From CAYWXV01 sp964462535 (GTDB lineage Bacteria; Bacteroidota; Ignavibacteria; OLB7): a stretch of DNA of 8,619 nt. Made by a program: the position numbers and the translations under genes. The first letter of the stretch is position 1; each line of letters starts with the position of its first letter. Positions 6,430 to 8,619 of this stretch are shown here, piece by piece. The notes under the pieces are model-generated. The model was given only the letters and a program-made list of their open reading frames with translations, did not search any database and was not told the DNA's origin. The stretch is taken from the NCBI GenBank assembly GCA_964462535.1, contig CAYWXV010000089.1, positions 1 through 8,619 on the forward strand, in the 5' to 3' direction.

Positions 6430-8553
6430 ATGGCTACTGCAGTTGCCCCGATAACCGTTGCGATTTCCGCTGAATTCCTCAGAGCGATGGAGGCATTGCC
6501 GAAAGGAATTCAGAAACGTGTCCGCGAATTCATCGAACTCTTTCGAGAGAATCCGGCATCTCCCGGAATCAACTATGAGAAGATCACCGGCGCAGCCGAC
6601 GCAAACATGCGATCGGCGAGGGTCGATCAAGCGTACCGGGCGATCGTGCTCAAGCCGGAAACCGGGGACGTGTATGTGCTTCTCTGGGTTGATCATCACG
6701 ACGACGCGTATCAATGGGCGCGCAACCGTAAGGCAAGCGTCCATCCCGATACGGGGAGCCTGCAGATCATCAAGGTGGACTACAGCACCGAACTGCGGCC
6801 TGAAGCGCCGGCAGAGCCGATGGTCGCGGGACTCTTTGATGCCCATCGTGACCGTGAACTTGTTCGACTCGGCGTCCCGGAAGAGCTCATCCCGCTCGTA
6901 CGAAGTCTTCAGTCGGAACGCGATCTCGACAACGCAGGCGACGACCTGCCAACCGAGGCGTATGAAGCACTCTTCCTGCTTGCCGCTGGATACAGTGTGG
7001 AGGCGGTGGACAGGGAATTGCAGCGCGCGCGGACGCCGGAACCTGTCGATACATCCGACTTCGCATCAGCGCTTGCGAACCCCGAATCGAAGCAGCGTTT
7101 CTACGTCGTCGAAAACGAGGAGGAGTTGAACGAAATGCTCGATGCTCCGCTGGAGCAGTGGCGGGTTTTTCTTCATCCCACTCAACGCAAACTCGTCGAG
7201 ACAACCGTCAACGGACCGATGCGCGTGCTCGGCGGCGCCGGAACCGGCAAGACCGTCGTGGCAATGCATCGTGCCAGGCGTCTGGCCGAGCAGCTCGAGG
7301 GAGACGCCCGTCTTCTCTTCACCACGTTTACCACGAACCTCGCCGCCGACATCGCGGCCAACCTGACGAAGATCTGTTCGCAGGAAGTGATGCGTCGTAT
7401 CGACGTTGTGAATATTGATCGGTGGGTCGGTGAATTCCTTCGAAGCCAGGGTTACGAGTTCGAGATCGACTACGGCACCCGATCACGTGACCTGTGGGAA
7501 CGGGCGCTGAACCTTGCCCCGTCGGACCTGGAGGTACACCCATCATTCTATCGTGAGGAATGGGAACGGATCGTTCAGCCCAACGGCATTACCACGCTAG
7601 ATGCCTATCTGAAGGTGTCGCGCGTCGGCCGGGGCATAGCTGTTAACAGGGCCGCGCGTCAGAAAGTCTGGCCGGTCTTTGAAGAGTACCGCGCTCTGCT
7701 AACCGAGCATGGACTAAAGGAGGGAGATGATGCGATGCGGGATGCGTGTTCAATCCTCGAACAGAAGGGGGACATCCTGCCCTTTAGTTCGATTGTGGTC
7801 GACGAGGCGCAGGACATGGGGGCGCAGGCGTTCCGGTTGATTCGCCAGATGATTCCGGGCGGCGACAGACCGAACGATCTATTCATCGTCGGCGACGCCC
7901 ACCAGCGAATCTACCGGCACAAGGTCGTGCTTGGACATTGTGGCGTCAACGTCCGCGGTCGCAGTCGCAAACTTCGGATCAACTACCGAACAACGGAGGA
8001 AACGCGGAGGTGGGCTACCGGGCTTCTGGAAGGGCGCACCATCGATGACCTCGATGGCGGAACCGACACGACCGGCGATACGCGGTCTTTGCTCCATGGA
8101 GCGCCACCCGAGGTCCATGCCTTTGACGACTTCTCAAAGGAAGTTGACTTCGTGATCCACCGCATTCAGCAGTTGTCCGATTATGAACAATCGAGTGTGT
8201 GTGTCGTTGCGAGAGAAAACAAAATCGTCGACCAGTTTGAATCGCAGCTCCAGGCAGCTGGAATAGAGACCTATCGATTGCACCGCTCAGAATCCGAGGA
8301 CCGAGCGCGAGCAGGCGTGCGCCTTGCCACCATGCACAGAGTGAAGGGTCTCGAATTCGAGTACGTGATAATCGTTGGTGCCGATGACGAGACTATCCCA
8401 TCAGACAGACATCTGGATCCCGCCGCCAGCACCGCCGAAAAGGAAGAACACGAACTTCGGGAGCGTGCTCTACTATACGTGTCGGCAACGCGCGCCCGAC
8501 GCGGGGTTAACGTGACGTGCACAGGAAAAATGAGCCGGTTTCTTTCTACGTAG
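6430..8553 (+). CDS. UvrD/Rep-like SF1 helicase with N-terminal RelE-like domain
   Basis: Predicted 3'-5' SF1A DNA helicase or translocase of 707 residues. Residues 1-115 read as a RelE/ParE/HigB-like fold. A helical start is followed by strands RVDQAYRAIVLK (64-74) and VYVLLWVDHHDDAYQWA (81-97), with R64, R70, H89, H90, Y94 and K101 as candidate functional residues. A helical linker runs from about 125 to 235. The motor has Q252 (Q motif), Walker A GGAGTGKT (268-275, K274), motif Ia LLFTTFTTNLA, DEAQD (458-462), GDAHQRIY (488-495), INYRTTEE (from 517), MHRVKGLEFE (635-644) and LLYVSATRARRG (from 681). All core motifs are intact. It is shorter than housekeeping UvrD, Rep or PcrA and so probably has reduced accessory subdomains. 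Only 9 bases separate it from the upstream stop, with no strong Shine-Dalgarno, so translational coupling is likely. Toxin activity is not established; the fold could instead bind RNA, ribosomes or the partner helicase. Confidence 0.9.
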   Translation: MATAVAPITVAISAEFLRAMEALPKGIQKRVREFIELFRENPASPGINYEKITGAADANMRSARVDQAYRAIVLKPETGDVYVLLWVDHHDDAYQWARNRKASVHPDTGSLQIIKVDYSTELRPEAPAEPMVAGLFDAHRDRELVRLGVPEELIPLVRSLQSERDLDNAGDDLPTEAYEALFLLAAGYSVEAVDRELQRARTPEPVDTSDFASALANPESKQRFYVVENEEELNEMLDAPLEQWRVFLHPTQRKLVETTVNGPMRVLGGAGTGKTVVAMHRARRLAEQLEGDARLLFTTFTTNLAADIAANLTKICSQEVMRRIDVVNIDRWVGEFLRSQGYEFEIDYGTRSRDLWERALNLAPSDLEVHPSFYREEWERIVQPNGITTLDAYLKVSRVGRGIAVNRAARQKVWPVFEEYRALLTEHGLKEGDDAMRDACSILEQKGDILPFSSIVVDEAQDMGAQAFRLIRQMIPGGDRPNDLFIVGDAHQRIYRHKVVLGHCGVNVRGRSRKLRINYRTTEETRRWATGLLEGRTIDDLDGGTDTTGDTRSLLHGAPPEVHAFDDFSKEVDFVIHRIQQLSDYEQSSVCVVARENKIVDQFESQLQAAGIETYRLHRSESEDRARAGVRLATMHRVKGLEFEYVIIVGADDETIPSDRHLDPAASTAEKEEHELRERALLYVSATRARRGVNVTCTGKMSRFLST

Positions 8554-8555
8554 CA

Positions 8556-8577
8556 GAGGGCGCCGGCAGATGCCCTC
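8556..8577. repeat. GC-rich inverted repeat just after the operon
   Basis: GAGGGC at 8556-8561 is perfectly complementary to GCCCTC at 8572-8577 across a 10-base loop, starting two bases after the helicase stop codon. The position suits a transcript-end hairpin, but no T-run follows, so it is at most a weak or non-canonical terminator. It may instead belong to the repeat structure that follows it. Confidence 0.35.
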
Positions 8578-8587
8578 CCGCGGCGAA

Positions 8588-8615
8588 CGTTAGATGCTTC
8601 GCGTTAGATGCCCGC
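8588..8615 (+). repeat. Two tandem 14-bp units sharing CGTTAGATGC (attC-like core)
   Basis: CGTTAGATGCTTCG (8588-8601) is followed directly by CGTTAGATGCCCGC (8602-8615); the first 10 bases are identical. Each contains GTTAGAT, which fits the GTTRRRY core box at the 3' end of integron attC sites, and CGTTAGATGC is the exact end of some aadA-cassette attC sites. The first copy also sits in the loop of a small hairpin (GCGAA 8583-8587 with TTCGC 8598-8602). No matching RYYYAAC box lies at attC distance upstream, so a whole attC is not demonstrated. The window ends four bases later. Confidence 0.4.
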
Positions 8616-8619
8616 TTGC

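Noticed and set aside
6458..7129. Same-strand open frame of 223 codons overlapping the RelE-like domain region
   Set aside because: The product is Arg/Ser-rich out-of-frame translation, typical of GC-rich genes, while the main frame has clear domain motifs.
7727..7845. Short out-of-frame ORF starting with two ATGs after AAAGGAGGG
   Set aside because: It would encode under 40 Arg-rich residues overlapping the conserved helicase motif II region, with no sign of being a real protein.
1..8619. CRISPR array, tRNA, rRNA or insertion sequence
   Set aside because: No regularly spaced repeats, tRNA-like cloverleaf, rRNA segments or transposase-like frames were seen; nearly all the window is occupied by the two helicase genes.

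Overview
This is a high-GC bacterial window (GC about 58-60% by eye) with long, GC-biased genes. Nothing in it allows a confident phylum call. A soil or environmental Gram-negative-type genome is plausible, but that is only an impression. Almost the whole window is one two-gene, same-strand operon. It has about 130 bp of leader and 66 bp of tail.

Layout. Positions 1-129 are a C-rich stretch with no gene, carrying a strong short hairpin at 38-56. Positions 130-6420 encode a giant protein of 2096 residues, an SF2 (DEAD/DEAH-like) helicase with several Cys4-type zinc sites and a C-terminal DUF1998/MZB cysteine cluster. Its architecture is that of DruE-like helicases of Druantia systems and of the DrmA/DrmB helicase and DUF1998 proteins of DISARM. 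After the MZB cluster there is a segment that looks like a Vsr/DUF559-type restriction-endonuclease fold. Nine bases downstream, 6430-8553 encode a 707-residue SF1A (UvrD/Rep-like) helicase whose first ~115 residues look like a RelE/ParE/HigB-fold toxin domain. Positions 8554-8619 hold a small GC-rich inverted repeat and two tandem copies of a 14-bp unit containing CGTTAGATGC, which resembles the core box of integron attC sites.

How the genes may work together. Both proteins are nucleic-acid motors with complete helicase motifs. The first also carries a possible nuclease-like domain and the second a toxin-like domain. The tight spacing suggests co-expression in fixed proportion. No DNA methyltransferase, phospholipase D protein, DruA-D/DruH protein or antitoxin gene is present inside the window. 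The pair could therefore be a minimal two-gene anti-phage or anti-plasmid module, or part of a larger defence island cut by the window edges. The defence role is inferred from family resemblance, not shown by the sequence.
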